Assembly: GCF_031764535.1 (NCBI RefSeq)
Contig: NZ_CP134499.1
Span: 2,728,001 to 2,792,000, forward strand
Reading direction: 5' to 3'
Length of the DNA stretch: 64,000 nucleotides
From: Pseudomonas sp. SG20056
GTDB lineage: Bacteria; Pseudomonadota; Gammaproteobacteria; Pseudomonadales; Pseudomonadaceae
Both the position numbers and the translations under genes were made by a program. This document shows positions 1 to 11,026 of the stretch, one piece after another. Below the pieces are notes generated by a model, which was given only the letters and a program-made list of their open reading frames with translations, made no database searches and had not been told where the DNA came from. Within the stretch, counting starts at the first letter, position 1. Each line of letters starts with the position of its first letter.

Positions 1-2
1 TC

Positions 3-473
3 GAAGGCGCAGTGCTGGGCGGCGGTTTCGGCCTGGCCTGCGTATCGGATATCGCCATCTGCCAGCAGGACGCCAAGTTCGGCCTGCCGGAAACCACCTT
101 GGGGATTCTGCCCGCACAGATCGCGCCCTTTGTGGTCAAGCGTATCGGCCTGACCCAGACCCGCCGTCTGGCCCTGACTGCCGCCCGCTTCAATGGCAGC
201 GAAGCCGAACGCCTGGGCTTGGTGCATTTCAGCGAAACCAATAGCGAAGCGGTGGATGTGCGTCTGCACCAGGTACTTAGCCAGGTACGCCAATGCGCAC
301 CGCAGGCCAATGCCCAGACCAAGGCGCTGTTGCTGGCCGCCGAGCAAGAAGCCCTTGGCCCGTTACTGGACCGCGCCGCCGAGCAGTTTGCTGCAGCGGT
401 AACCGGCGCAGAAGGCGTCGAGGGCACCATGGCCTTTATGCAAAAACGTGCGCCGAAGTGGGCTGCTGAATAA
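3..473 (+). CDS. atuE: Enoyl-CoA hydratase/isomerase, C-terminal part (AtuE-like, 5' end cut by window)
   Basis: The reading frame is open from base 3, so the true start lies before the window; about 156 residues remain. The visible start, EGAVLGGGFGLACVSDIAI, is the crotonase oxyanion-hole and CoA-binding segment, followed by FGLPETTLGILP, the usual second half of the active site. In this family the enzyme hydrates an alpha,beta-unsaturated acyl-CoA. The neighbours (biotin carboxylase subunit, then an SDR gene) match the atu acyclic-terpene cluster, where AtuE hydrates isohexenylglutaconyl-CoA. LiuC (methylglutaconyl-CoA hydratase of leucine breakdown) is a close homologue and cannot be excluded from sequence alone, but a liu cluster would be followed by liuE (HMG-CoA lyase), not an SDR. 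Confidence 0.75.
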   Translation, partial: EGAVLGGGFGLACVSDIAICQQDAKFGLPETTLGILPAQIAPFVVKRIGLTQTRRLALTAARFNGSEAERLGLVHFSETNSEAVDVRLHQVLSQVRQCAPQANAQTKALLLAAEQEALGPLLDRAAEQFAAAVTGAEGVEGTMAFMQKRAPKWAAE

Positions 474-528
474 GCCCCTCTACAAATGACCTGATCACCA
501 GGTTTACGACCCCAGCAGGAGCACACAG

Positions 529-2517
<1,989 letters not shown>

Positions 2518-2552
2518 TCCACCCTACATAAAAATAAAATTGGAGACGCCAT

Positions 2553-3371
2553 ATGTCACTGCAAGGCAAAACCCTGTTTATCACCGGTGCCAGTCGCGGC
2601 ATCGGTCGTGAAATCGCCCTGCGCGCCGCGCGTGAGGGGGCCAATATCGTGATTGCTGCAAAAAGCGCCGAGCCTCATGCCAAGCTGCCCGGCACCATCC
2701 ACTCGGTGGCCGCCGAGGTCGAGGAAGTCGGCGGTAAGGCTCTAGCTCTGCAAGTCGATGTGCGTGACGAAAACGCGGTAAAAGCCGCCATGGACCAGGC
2801 GGCCGAACACTTTGGCGGCATCGACGCGCTGATCAATAACGCCGGCGCGATCAAGCTGGTCGGTGTGGAGAAGCTCGAACCCAAGCGCTTCGACCTGATG
2901 TTCCAGATCAACACCCGCGCAGTGATGGTCTGCAGCCAGGCGGCCCTGCCGTACTTGAAGCTGAGCAAGGGTCATATTCTCAGCCTGTCGCCGCCGCTTA
3001 ACCTCGATCCCAAGTGGTTCGCCAATTACGGCCCTTACACCACCACCAAATACGGCATGAGCATGCTGACTTTAGGCATGCATGAGGAGTTCAAAAAGTA
3101 CGGCATCAGCGTCAACTCGCTGTGGCCGAAGACGGTGATTGCCACCGCCGCCATCGAGTTCGAGGCCGGCGGCCCGGCGGTAATGAAGGCCGCACGCCTG
3201 CCGGCGATCATGGCCGATGCCGCCCACGCCATCCTGTCCAGCAGCGAACGCAGCATCAGCGGGCGCCTGCTGATCGACGAGGAAATCCTCCGTGAGCAGG
3301 GCCAGAGCGACTTCGAGCAGTACCGTTTTGATCCGGCCGGCAAACTGATGACCGACCTATTTATCGACTAG
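2553..3371 (+). CDS. atuG: SDR-family short-chain dehydrogenase (AtuG-like)
   Basis: 272 residues with a classical SDR plan: nucleotide-binding TGASRGIG at residues 11-18, NNAG at 95-98, and the catalytic YxxxK as Tyr162 and Lys166. The body resembles the HSDL2-type SDRs, including the long C-terminal part after the active site. In the atu cluster AtuG is a short-chain dehydrogenase thought to act in citronellol/geraniol oxidation or in a hydroxyacyl step; its exact substrate is not shown by sequence. A GGAG ribosome site lies just upstream of the ATG, 35 bp after the carboxylase gene. The operon seems to end here: the next gene belongs to a different type and is preceded by about 200 bp. Confidence 0.75.
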   Translation: MSLQGKTLFITGASRGIGREIALRAAREGANIVIAAKSAEPHAKLPGTIHSVAAEVEEVGGKALALQVDVRDENAVKAAMDQAAEHFGGIDALINNAGAIKLVGVEKLEPKRFDLMFQINTRAVMVCSQAALPYLKLSKGHILSLSPPLNLDPKWFANYGPYTTTKYGMSMLTLGMHEEFKKYGISVNSLWPKTVIATAAIEFEAGGPAVMKAARLPAIMADAAHAILSSSERSISGRLLIDEEILREQGQSDFEQYRFDPAGKLMTDLFID

Positions 3372-3578
3372 CCGCCCTTCCCCTGCCATGTACCGCAATC
3401 CAAACGACATGGGGTGGAGAGCCAGCCAGAGCTAGTACCCACGTACGAATTAAATCAGGCACAATGCCATCACACGCCGTATGCAGGGAGCAACGACATG
3501 GCCGTCCCCTGCTATATCGCACACATAAAACGTGTCGTATTGCTCGCCTGGCTCTTGCCTGGCACCTCAGGGGAAACC

Positions 3579-6026
3579 ATGAATCAAGCCTTCCGTATCG
3601 TATGGAGCCACGTCCGCAATGCCTTTGTGGTGGTCGATGAACACGCCAGCGCTCGTGGCAAACTCAGTGGCGGCGGGAAAATTCTCGCAGGGGTTAGCCT
3701 CAGCTTGCTGGCCACTGGCGCGCAAGCTGTTGTGTTTTCCTGCCCTGGGGCCAGTACAACCATCAGCACTGCCGAAACTGCGCGGTGCAGCTTACCCACC
3801 AACGGCAGCCTGAGTGTTACCAATAGCGGCAGCATTAACGTAAATGGCGAACCAGCCGTGTTCAGCTTTGACAGCTTTGGCACGATCAACAACGCAGGCA
3901 GCATCATCAATACAGGCGGCAGCGATTATCTGGATGGCTCCGCCATTCTGCTACGCGCCGGTGAAGGCACTGAAAGCGGCGAAAGCGTAAACAACCTGGC
4001 TGGAGCTCTCATTCAGGGCAGCGTCGCGGGCATCACCCTGGATGCTTTCCAATACACGTTAGCCGTCGATAGCATCAGCAACGCGGGCACCATCACAGGC
4101 GGAATAGGTATCTTTGCGACAGGTGATACAACTCTTGGTGAACTCGAAAACAGTGGTTCCATTAACGGCACAGGTATCAATGGTGTCGGTATTGGCCTTG
4201 ATCCAGATGCAGTCATCAGTTCGATCAGCAATAGCGGCACCATTAATGGCAGTCTGGTCGGCATTGAACTTGTTGGCGGGGCGATCGGCGCACTCAATAA
4301 CAGCGGCACCATATCCGGCACGGAATATGCCATTAGAGATCAAAGCCCTAGTGGTATCTCAGCTCTCAACATAACAGGTGATAGCGCACGTCTTGTGGGC
4401 GATGTCATGGCTGAAAGCAGCATCCTCACGCTCAAATCAGGTGCAGTTTTCAGCACTGAAAATGCCGTTAGCGTGGATCGTTTCGTCATCGAGAGTGGTG
4501 CCACACTCAAGATGGGCGCAGGCACCAGCAGCAGTCTTTCTTTGAGTGAAGGTCTTTCGACATTCAATGGTTTTAGTAACGCAGGCACCCTTAGTCTGGC
4601 TGCTGGAGTGACCGGTACCATCTACGGCGACTACACCCAAGCTGCTAGCGGGACGTTACAGATCGGCGTAGCCAGCGACAGCTCCTACGGCAAGCTGGTG
4701 GTCGATGGCAGTGCCACTCTGACGAGCAACGCCAAGATCGCCGTTGATGTCAGCAACCCCGGCTACAGTTTCAGCGCAACGAGCCTGCAGAACGTGCTTA
4801 GTGCCACGACCCTCAACAGTGACGGCACCTTCAGCGTCAGCGACAATTCGCAGCTGTTCAACTTCGGCGCTGTAAAGGACGGCAACACCGTCGACCTGAC
4901 CCTAACCAAAGCTGCCAGCGTGCTGGACAGCGTCATCAGCACTGGTAACAACCCAGCACAAGGCGCCGCCCAAGTCCTCGACAATGTGCTGAGCGCAGAT
5001 CCAAATGGTGAGCTGGCATCCAATTTCGTCGGCCTGACCAGCGAACAGGAGGTCTCCGACGCTGTCACCTCCACTTTGCCTACCGCCGCCGGCAATGCCA
5101 GCAGTGCCACCAGCAGTACCCTTGCAGGCATCAACCGCGTGGTTCAGGCGCGTCAGGGCGAAAACAGCGGCCTATCCTCCGGCGATGCGCCGTTGAGCGA
5201 AGGCAACTTGTGGATCAAGACCTTCGGCTCCTGGGCCGAACAGGATGAGCGCAGCGGTATCTCCGGCTACGACGCCGACACCCAAGGCCTGGCCATTGGT
5301 GCCGATACCGCCGTCAGCGACAGCACCCGCCTCGGCCTGGCCTTCGCCTACGCGCAGACGGATCTCAACAACAACTCGCGCATTGCTCCTCAGGATGCGC
5401 AGATCGATACCTTCCAGCTGATTGGCTACGGCAGCTATGCCCTAAGCGCTGACACCGAACTGAACTTCCAGCTCGATGCTGGCCAAAATCGCACTGACGG
5501 CAAGCGTCATATGCCCTTCGCCGACGCCACCGCCAAGACCGATTACGACGGCTACAACATACATGCTGGACTCGGCCTTGGTTACAACATGCGCCTTTCC
5601 GAACAGCTGACCTTCGTACCTTCCGCGCGCGCCGACTACACCTGGATCAGCACCGACTCCTATCATGAGAAAGGCGCTGGAGCTCTCAATCTGGATGTCG
5701 ACAGCAACGACAGTGAGGAGCTGCTGTTTAGCATCGACGGTAAACTCAACTACAGCCTGAGTGAAACCACCGTAATGAGCGCCAATCTTGGTGCCGGCTA
5801 CGACGTGATCGACGAAGACAGTGCTATCACCTCCACCTACGCCGGTGCGCCGGGCGCGGCTTTCAGAACCCCGGGTATGGATATGGAACCCTGGCTGGCC
5901 CGCGCCGGCCTGGGTCTGACCCACACCCTGGCTGGCGGCACTGAAGTCAGCCTGCGCTACGATGCCGAAGCGCGCAGCGACTTCACCAACCAGGGCGCCT
6001 CGCTCAAGGCGCGCTGGGCGTTCTAA
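3579..6026 (+). CDS. Autotransporter outer-membrane beta-barrel protein (type Va secretion) with extended signal peptide
   Basis: 815 residues. I start it at the ATG of MNQAFRIVWSHVRNAFVVV because this is a typical extended signal peptide region, followed by a hydrophobic stretch ending ATGAQA near residue 50; the frame is open further upstream but those residues are not signal-like. Residues about 80-250 hold degenerate repeats of the kind N-[SN/A]-G-[ST]-I (for example SNSGTINGS, NNSGTISGT), expected of a secreted beta-helix passenger. From about residue 540 (GNLWIKTFGSWAEQ) to the final phenylalanine of KARWAF is an autotransporter barrel. The passenger could act in adhesion or aggregation; no protease or lipase motif is visible. 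Codon and base use in the passenger looks more A/T-rich than the flanking atu genes. The 207 bp upstream hold no other gene. Confidence 0.85.
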   Translation: MNQAFRIVWSHVRNAFVVVDEHASARGKLSGGGKILAGVSLSLLATGAQAVVFSCPGASTTISTAETARCSLPTNGSLSVTNSGSINVNGEPAVFSFDSFGTINNAGSIINTGGSDYLDGSAILLRAGEGTESGESVNNLAGALIQGSVAGITLDAFQYTLAVDSISNAGTITGGIGIFATGDTTLGELENSGSINGTGINGVGIGLDPDAVISSISNSGTINGSLVGIELVGGAIGALNNSGTISGTEYAIRDQSPSGISALNITGDSARLVGDVMAESSILTLKSGAVFSTENAVSVDRFVIESGATLKMGAGTSSSLSLSEGLSTFNGFSNAGTLSLAAGVTGTIYGDYTQAASGTLQIGVASDSSYGKLVVDGSATLTSNAKIAVDVSNPGYSFSATSLQNVLSATTLNSDGTFSVSDNSQLFNFGAVKDGNTVDLTLTKAASVLDSVISTGNNPAQGAAQVLDNVLSADPNGELASNFVGLTSEQEVSDAVTSTLPTAAGNASSATSSTLAGINRVVQARQGENSGLSSGDAPLSEGNLWIKTFGSWAEQDERSGISGYDADTQGLAIGADTAVSDSTRLGLAFAYAQTDLNNNSRIAPQDAQIDTFQLIGYGSYALSADTELNFQLDAGQNRTDGKRHMPFADATAKTDYDGYNIHAGLGLGYNMRLSEQLTFVPSARADYTWISTDSYHEKGAGALNLDVDSNDSEELLFSIDGKLNYSLSETTVMSANLGAGYDVIDEDSAITSTYAGAPGAAFRTPGMDMEPWLARAGLGLTHTLAGGTEVSLRYDAEARSDFTNQGASLKARWAF

Positions 6027-6045
6027 AGGGCTCCGTGTGAATGCA

Positions 6046-6073
6046 AAAGGCCACGACCCATGTCGTGGCCTTT
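6046..6073 (+). terminator. Rho-independent terminator after the autotransporter
   Basis: A perfect 12-bp inverted repeat (AAAGGCCACGAC / GTCGTGGCCTTT) with a 4-base loop follows the autotransporter stop codon by 19 bases. The T run is short (three T then GC), so termination may be partial. The 147 bp between it and the next gene hold nothing I recognise. Confidence 0.7.
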
Positions 6074-6220
6074 GCGCTTATAAGCCAGGCATACTCAATT
6101 ACCTCGAAATATCGATAAGAGAAATGGCCCGACAATCCATACCACCGCTTGAAAGTCGGCTATTGCGCGGCCTATCTGACTTTGCGCGCGATGCACGTTA
6201 GATGAGGATTTCATCCCTAT

Positions 6221-7099
6221 ATGCGCCGAATTCACCTCCTGCTGTTGCTCGGCACAGCACTGCTCGCAGCATGTGCCTCTGTGCCCAGCCCTGAAGTGCG
6301 TCGCCAGCAAGCCTCAGCACTGGCACAAGAGCAGCATTGGCAGTCGCTGCAACTGCAAGCGGGGATCTTTCGGCTACAGGCCTATGTAACACCAACCCAA
6401 CACGAAGAGTTAACGATCTATCTGGAAGGTGACGGTTTTGCCTGGCTCAACTCTCGCCGCCCCTCAAGCGACCCAACGCCACTCGACCCCATCGCATTAC
6501 GCCTGGCTCTGACACAACCTAGCGGCAATGCCGCCTACCTGGGGAGACCCTGTCAGTATCTGGAGGCAGAACGATCGCCCTGCCAGAAACGTTATTGGAC
6601 TGACGCTCGCTTCGGCGAAGAGGTGGTAAACAGCCTTGACCTGGCTGCAGACCAATTGAAAGCACGGGCCGCCGCACAGCGTCTGGTGCTAGTCGGTTAT
6701 TCCGGCGGCGGAGCCCTGGCACTGCTGCTTGCCGCGCGGCGTGAGGATGTGGCGCGGGTGATAACGGTCGCAGGAAATCTTGACCATGCGGCCTGGACTG
6801 ACCACCACCGAGTTACGCCACTGCATAACTCGCTTAACCCGGCCACGCTTCGCGCGAGTTTGGCGAGCGTTGAGCAGATCCATCTAGTGGGTGAACAGGA
6901 TCGGGTGATACCGCCTACGTTGGTCAACGCCTTCGTTGCCGATTACCCATCCAACCATCGTGCCGAGGTCAAAGTGCTGCCGGGTTACGGCCATAATTGC
7001 TGTTGGGTACAGAATTGGCCACAGCTGTGGCAAATGATCACCCAGTCAGCACCTGATCAGCCCAAGGAAAGACCAGTTAAACCCACGCTAAGGCAATAG
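6221..7099 (+). CDS. Lipoprotein alpha/beta hydrolase
   Basis: 292 residues starting with a lipoprotein signal peptide, MRRIHLLLLLGTALLAAC, with lipobox LAAC at residues 15-18. The nucleophile elbow GYSGG gives Ser161; Asp227 (GEQDRV) and His258 (GYGHNC) are in the right order and spacing to complete an alpha/beta hydrolase triad. It is therefore probably an envelope-anchored esterase or lipase-like enzyme; the substrate is not evident. The pair of cysteines CC just after the catalytic histidine is unusual for the fold. It converges on the next gene and their 3' ends overlap by 12 bp. Nothing here links it functionally to the terpene genes beyond position. Confidence 0.75.
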   Translation: MRRIHLLLLLGTALLAACASVPSPEVRRQQASALAQEQHWQSLQLQAGIFRLQAYVTPTQHEELTIYLEGDGFAWLNSRRPSSDPTPLDPIALRLALTQPSGNAAYLGRPCQYLEAERSPCQKRYWTDARFGEEVVNSLDLAADQLKARAAAQRLVLVGYSGGGALALLLAARREDVARVITVAGNLDHAAWTDHHRVTPLHNSLNPATLRASLASVEQIHLVGEQDRVIPPTLVNAFVADYPSNHRAEVKVLPGYGHNCCWVQNWPQLWQMITQSAPDQPKERPVKPTLRQ

Positions 7100-7858
7100 C
7101 TGCTGACTAAAAAACGCCGCATACCCCTGCTGCGCAGCCACCTCGGCCTGCGCTCGCTCATAGCGTTGCAGGTAGCGCCCAGCTGCGGCGCGGGAGAATG
7201 CCGAATACAACTGCATGTGCTCCCTGGGCAGCGGCAGCAGGCGAATGCTGTCTTGCATGCTCAGGTGTTGCACCTGATAGCGCACGGCTAAGTCATCGGG
7301 GTAGTAGAACGCTTCCAGGCGCCCGGCCTGGAGCATTTCCAGGCTCTGGTTCAATACGTTGCTGCTGCTCAGGGTTTGCAGTTGCAAGCGTGGGTCACGC
7401 AGCATGGGCGAGCGGTAGCCATCCTGCCAGGCACCTAAGCGCAAGGGCAGCAGTTGCTCGACCGATTCCACCCGCTGCAGAGGATGCTCACGAGCCACCA
7501 GCAAGAGCGGCTGCACCACCACAAAGGGCTGTGCCGGGTAGACCAGCATGGTTTCACGCTCCGGGGTCTTGGCCAGGATCAGCGCCATATCCAGCTGATC
7601 ACGTTGCAGCATCTGCAACAGCCGGGACAACGGATAGCGTTGGTAACTCACCGCATCCAGTTGCATGCGCTCGGCAATTTTTGCGAAGTAGGCAATCGCC
7701 GCCCCTTCAGTATCGGCCTGCCCTGGCAGCGGCGTATGCGGCGGCAGGTCGAAGTAGCCAACGCGCAGGCTGTCGGCACTCGCCAATGGGGCCAGCAGGA
7801 TCAGCAAAAAGAAGATAAAGGCAGGCGACACAGCTGAAACACGGCAGGGTGTTCTCAT
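7088..7858 (-). CDS. Orphan periplasmic amino-acid-type solute-binding protein (SBP_bac_3 fold)
   Basis: About 256 residues, with an N-terminal signal peptide (hydrophobic FIFFLLILLAPLASA) and then LRVGYFDLPPHTP, the opening strand of the family 3 binding fold. I take the ATG at 7858, which has AAGG 8 bases upstream, rather than the TTG two codons earlier. Family members bind amino acids or similar small ligands for ABC import, or serve as sensor domains. No permease or ATPase gene is nearby, so this is an orphan. It is the first of three such single-domain proteins on this strand within 12 kb. Ligand unknown. Confidence 0.7.
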   Translation of the reverse strand: MRTPCRVSAVSPAFIFFLLILLAPLASADSLRVGYFDLPPHTPLPGQADTEGAAIAYFAKIAERMQLDAVSYQRYPLSRLLQMLQRDQLDMALILAKTPERETMLVYPAQPFVVVQPLLLVAREHPLQRVESVEQLLPLRLGAWQDGYRSPMLRDPRLQLQTLSSSNVLNQSLEMLQAGRLEAFYYPDDLAVRYQVQHLSMQDSIRLLPLPREHMQLYSAFSRAAAGRYLQRYERAQAEVAAQQGYAAFFSQQLLP

Positions 7859-7966
7859 GCACAAACCTTAGGGCCGAACCCGTTGAGTAGAACGCTGTGG
7901 GGAGTCTAGCTGCCGGCCATACTCGGTGGCGGACCGGCGGTAGAGAAAATCACTGAATAACGCGTT

Positions 7967-8341
7967 TCAGCTCAGCCGCCAAGGCGGATTCAGGCGGTTT
8001 TCGCCGGCGTGATACAGGCACAGCGGATTGCCATCCGGGTCTTGCAGATAGGCTTCGCGCCACAGCCAGGGTTGGTCGGTCGGCAGCATGCTGAACTCGA
8101 CGCCCTGAGCCTGTAGGCGGGCAACGGTCTGGTCCAGTTCAGCGCACTCGAAGTAGATCAGGGTCTGGCTGGCCGGCACCTGTTCGACCCGACTCAGGGA
8201 AAAACTCGCCTGGCCATCCGGGCAGCAGAAGCGCGCATAGTCCGGCAGGCTCTCGACAATCAGTTGCAGCCCCAGCAGCTGGTAAAAGCGGATCGCGCGC
8301 GGCACATCGCTGACCGCGACAGTGACTTGGTTCAGGTTCAT
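7967..8341 (-). CDS. VOC-family (glyoxalase/bleomycin resistance-like) protein
   Basis: 124 residues from the ATG of MNLNQVTVAVSDV, which has AAGGAG 6 bases upstream; an ATG six codons earlier is less likely because that ribosome site would lie inside the gene. The motif AIRFYQLLGLQLIVE and the C-terminal LQDPDGNPLCLY are typical of the vicinal oxygen chelate fold, which holds a metal and catalyses glyoxalase, dioxygenase or binding reactions. The specific reaction cannot be read from sequence. It is divergent from the acyl-CoA synthetase with about 180 bp between starts. Confidence 0.75.
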   Translation of the reverse strand: MNLNQVTVAVSDVPRAIRFYQLLGLQLIVESLPDYARFCCPDGQASFSLSRVEQVPASQTLIYFECAELDQTVARLQAQGVEFSMLPTDQPWLWREAYLQDPDGNPLCLYHAGENRLNPPWRLS

Positions 8342-8521
8342 CGCCGGCTCCTTCAGCATTCAGCGCTCCCTGTAATGCCACAGCCCGAGTGGCTCGGCAA
8401 CGGCCCGTGCGGTTATTTGCCGAACTGCCCTGCCCGGCTTGCGCCACAGCCATGGCAGGCGCACGGGCAGGCGACTAGAGTTGGTCTTCGCCCCCGCATA
8501 ACAACCATAAGCGCGAGAGCC

Positions 8522-10348
8522 ATGAGCCAGACCGATCTGATTTCCCCGCTGCGTTTTCTCACCCGCTTGCCGCAGCATCTGCCGCGTGTACCGCGCATGC
8601 TGCGCGGCCTGTATTACGCGGGCATCCGCAACCGTGAAAAGAACCTGTCGCTGGCCTGGGCGCTGGAACGGGCGGCGCAGCAACACCCGCAGCGTCCGGC
8701 GCTGCTGGATGAGTCGCGCAGTCTCAGTTATGCCCAGTTCAACGCCTGGGCCAACCGCCTGGCCTGGGCGTTCAAGGCCGAAGGCGTGCGCCATGGCAGT
8801 GTGGTGGCGGTGATGCTGGAAAATCGCCTGGAGTTGCTGGCGATTCTCGCGGCGCTGAGCAAGCTCGGTGCGGTCGGAGCCCTGGTCAACACCACCCAAC
8901 GCGGCAAGGTGCTGGCGCACAGCCTGAATCTGGTCAAACCGGGCTTTATGCTGATCGGCGAAGAACTGCTCACTGCCTTCAATGAGGTCGCCGAGCAACT
9001 CGACAACCCGCAGACACCGCATTACTGGGTAGCCGACCAGGATTGCCTCAGCGATGCCGGCCAGGCACCGGCTGGCTGGACCAACCTGATGCAACTGGCG
9101 CGCAGCCAGGCCAGCGATAACCCGCCTGACAGCGCCAAGGTGCAGATGAAAGACCCCTGCTTTCTGATCTACACCTCCGGCACCACCGGGCTGCCCAAGG
9201 CCTCGATCATGAGCCACGGCAAGTGGATCAAGGCCTATGGCGGCTTCGGCCACTCCGGCCTGACCCTGAACAATCAGGATGTGCTCTACCTGACCCTACC
9301 CTGTTACCACAACAACGCCGTCACCGTGTGCTGGAGCGCTGCCTTGGCTGGCGGCGCGGCCATCGCCCTACGGCGCAAGTTTTCCGCCAGCGCCTTCTGG
9401 GCGGATGTGCAGCGCTATCAGGCCACCTGCTTCGGCTATATCGGCGAGCTGTGCCGCTACCTGCTTAACCAGCCCGAGACGGCCGCCGAAAAGAACAACA
9501 GCCTGCGCTGCATGATCGGCAACGGCCTGCGCCCCTCGATCTGGGCCGAGTTCAAGGCTCGCTTTGGGGTCGAGCAGATCACCGAGTTCTATGCCTCCAG
9601 CGAAGGCAATATCGGTTTTACCAACGTGTTCAACTTCGACAATACCGTGGGCTTCTCCCCCGCCACCTATGCCATCGTGCGTTACGACCTGGAGAACGAC
9701 CAGGCGGTACGTGGCAAGAAAGGCTTTCTGGAAAAAGCCAAGAAAGGCGAAGCGGGTCTGCTGATCAGCGAGATCAGCGCCAAGTGGCCGTTCGACGGTT
9801 ACACCGACCCGGCCAAGAGCGAAGCGGCAATCCTGCGCAACGTGTTCAAGAAGGGCGATGCCTGGTTCAACACCGGCGACCTGATGCGCGACATCGGCTG
9901 CAAGCATGCGCAATTCGTCGACCGCCTCGGCGATACCTTCCGCTGGAAAGGCGAAAACGTCTCCACCACCGAGGTGGAGAACGTCCTTGGTGCCTTCCCA
10001 GGCGTCGAGGATGCGGTGGTCTATGGCGTGGAAATCCCCGGCACCAATGGCCGCTGTGGCATGGCCGCGCTGCGCCTGAGCGAAGGTCAGCACTTGGACG
10101 GTACCGCCCTCGCCGCACACCTGGATGCCGAATTGCCGGTGTACGCCGCACCGCTGTTTATCCGCCTGCTCGGCGAGGTGGAAACCACCGGCACCTTCAA
10201 ATACAAGAAGGCCGACCTCAAGCAGGCCGCCTACGACCCGACGCGGGTGCAGGAGCCGCTGTGGGTGCGCCTCCCCGGCGAATCGTGCTTTACGCCGCTG
10301 GATCACGCCCTGTTCAGTGCCATCAGCCAGCAGGCCTACCGCTTCTGA
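8522..10348 (+). CDS. atuH: Long/very-long-chain acyl-CoA synthetase (AtuH/FadD6-like)
   Basis: 608 residues. The AMP-forming signature YTSGTTGLPK is at 217-226, followed by the ANL-superfamily core and the C-terminal TGDLMRDIGCKHAQFVDRLGD hinge and GTFKYKK near the catalytic lysine. The general lay-out, including an N-terminal hydrophobic-basic segment and the FYASSEGNIGF loop, is that of FATP/FadD6-type very-long-chain synthetases. In P. aeruginosa such a gene (atuH) directly follows atuG; here it is 5.15 kb downstream, which supports the name but does not prove it. I chose the ATG of MSQTDLISPL because the longer frame upstream is not synthetase-like. Confidence 0.75.
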   Translation: MSQTDLISPLRFLTRLPQHLPRVPRMLRGLYYAGIRNREKNLSLAWALERAAQQHPQRPALLDESRSLSYAQFNAWANRLAWAFKAEGVRHGSVVAVMLENRLELLAILAALSKLGAVGALVNTTQRGKVLAHSLNLVKPGFMLIGEELLTAFNEVAEQLDNPQTPHYWVADQDCLSDAGQAPAGWTNLMQLARSQASDNPPDSAKVQMKDPCFLIYTSGTTGLPKASIMSHGKWIKAYGGFGHSGLTLNNQDVLYLTLPCYHNNAVTVCWSAALAGGAAIALRRKFSASAFWADVQRYQATCFGYIGELCRYLLNQPETAAEKNNSLRCMIGNGLRPSIWAEFKARFGVEQITEFYASSEGNIGFTNVFNFDNTVGFSPATYAIVRYDLENDQAVRGKKGFLEKAKKGEAGLLISEISAKWPFDGYTDPAKSEAAILRNVFKKGDAWFNTGDLMRDIGCKHAQFVDRLGDTFRWKGENVSTTEVENVLGAFPGVEDAVVYGVEIPGTNGRCGMAALRLSEGQHLDGTALAAHLDAELPVYAAPLFIRLLGEVETTGTFKYKKADLKQAAYDPTRVQEPLWVRLPGESCFTPLDHALFSAISQQAYRF

Positions 10349-10358
10349 TCAGCCATAC

Positions 10359-10382
10359 CCGGCGACGGTTGGCCGTCGCCGG
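10359..10382. terminator. Strong hairpin between convergent genes (possible weak terminator)
   Basis: A perfect 10-bp stem, CCGGCGACGG / CCGTCGCCGG, with loop TTGG lies between the converging synthetase and lipoprotein genes, immediately before the lipoprotein stop codon. Neither side has a T run, so intrinsic termination would be inefficient; it may instead protect 3' ends. Confidence 0.45.
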
Positions 10383-10877
10383 CTACTGCTTGAACTCGAA
10401 CTGCAGCTGCGCACCTTCAACCGATTGCCAATAGTCGTCACCACGTTCGTTGGTGATCAGCTTGCCATTGAGCTGAAAGGGGCTTTCCGGCTCAGTTTTT
10501 TCGACAAACAGCGGTGGTAACAACGGCGTCGACAGGTCGTTGAGCGGCTCCAGCGGTTGCAGTGGATCGAACACATCAGGGTGCAGGCTCAACTCCAACG
10601 GAGCTCTTTTCTCCGGCGCTGGCGCAACGGGCTTGGCTTTGACGGGTGCGGCAACCGGCTTGGCTGGCGGCGGGCTTTTCGCCGGTTTGGGCGCTGCAGG
10701 CGGCTCTGCCTGGGGTGCTGGGCTGACAGGTGCAGGTGGCGTTTTGGCGCCCGTGGACGTATCGGCCTGCGTTTGCACAACCGGTGCTTTGGTTGGCGCA
10801 GGTGGATTGGCGGGTTGCTCGCAGGCTGCCAGTGACAACAGGGTCAGCAGCAGTGCGCAACGTTGAATAATGGTCAT
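10383..10877 (-). CDS. Pro/Ala/Lys-rich lipoprotein of unknown function
   Basis: 164 residues starting at MTIIQRCALLLTLLSLAAC, a lipoprotein signal with lipobox LAAC. The next 80 residues are low-complexity Pro-Ala-Lys (PAPTKAPVV, KPAKSPPPAKPVAAPVKAKP), which would give an extended, flexible tether, and the C-terminal 60 residues are more ordinary sequence with DVFDPLQPLEPLNDL. I do not recognise the family. It lies 150 bp downstream of the anti-sigma gene on the same strand and could be the last gene of that operon or separately expressed. Confidence 0.6.
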   Translation of the reverse strand: MTIIQRCALLLTLLSLAACEQPANPPAPTKAPVVQTQADTSTGAKTPPAPVSPAPQAEPPAAPKPAKSPPPAKPVAAPVKAKPVAPAPEKRAPLELSLHPDVFDPLQPLEPLNDLSTPLLPPLFVEKTEPESPFQLNGKLITNERGDDYWQSVEGAQLQFEFKQ

Positions 10878-11026
10878 GGCAGATACAAAGGCAGCGTCAC
10901 AAGCGGCTATGCTCGCCCCTGCCCAGGCCGCTGGCAACCCTGCAATCTGTACAGCAGGTAACCGCACACGGCCAAAGTCCCCGGCAGCAGCGCATGCACT
11001 GGCCACCGGGCGATCTGTGGCGTGGT

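Noticed and set aside
3495..3578. Earlier start for the autotransporter at MAVPCYIAHIKRVV
   Set aside because: The extended signal peptide region begins at the later ATG (3579); the earlier residues do not fit any secretion signal pattern of the family.
9368..10306. 312-codon frame opposite the acyl-CoA synthetase
   Set aside because: Antisense shadow; sense protein has clear motifs, this one none.
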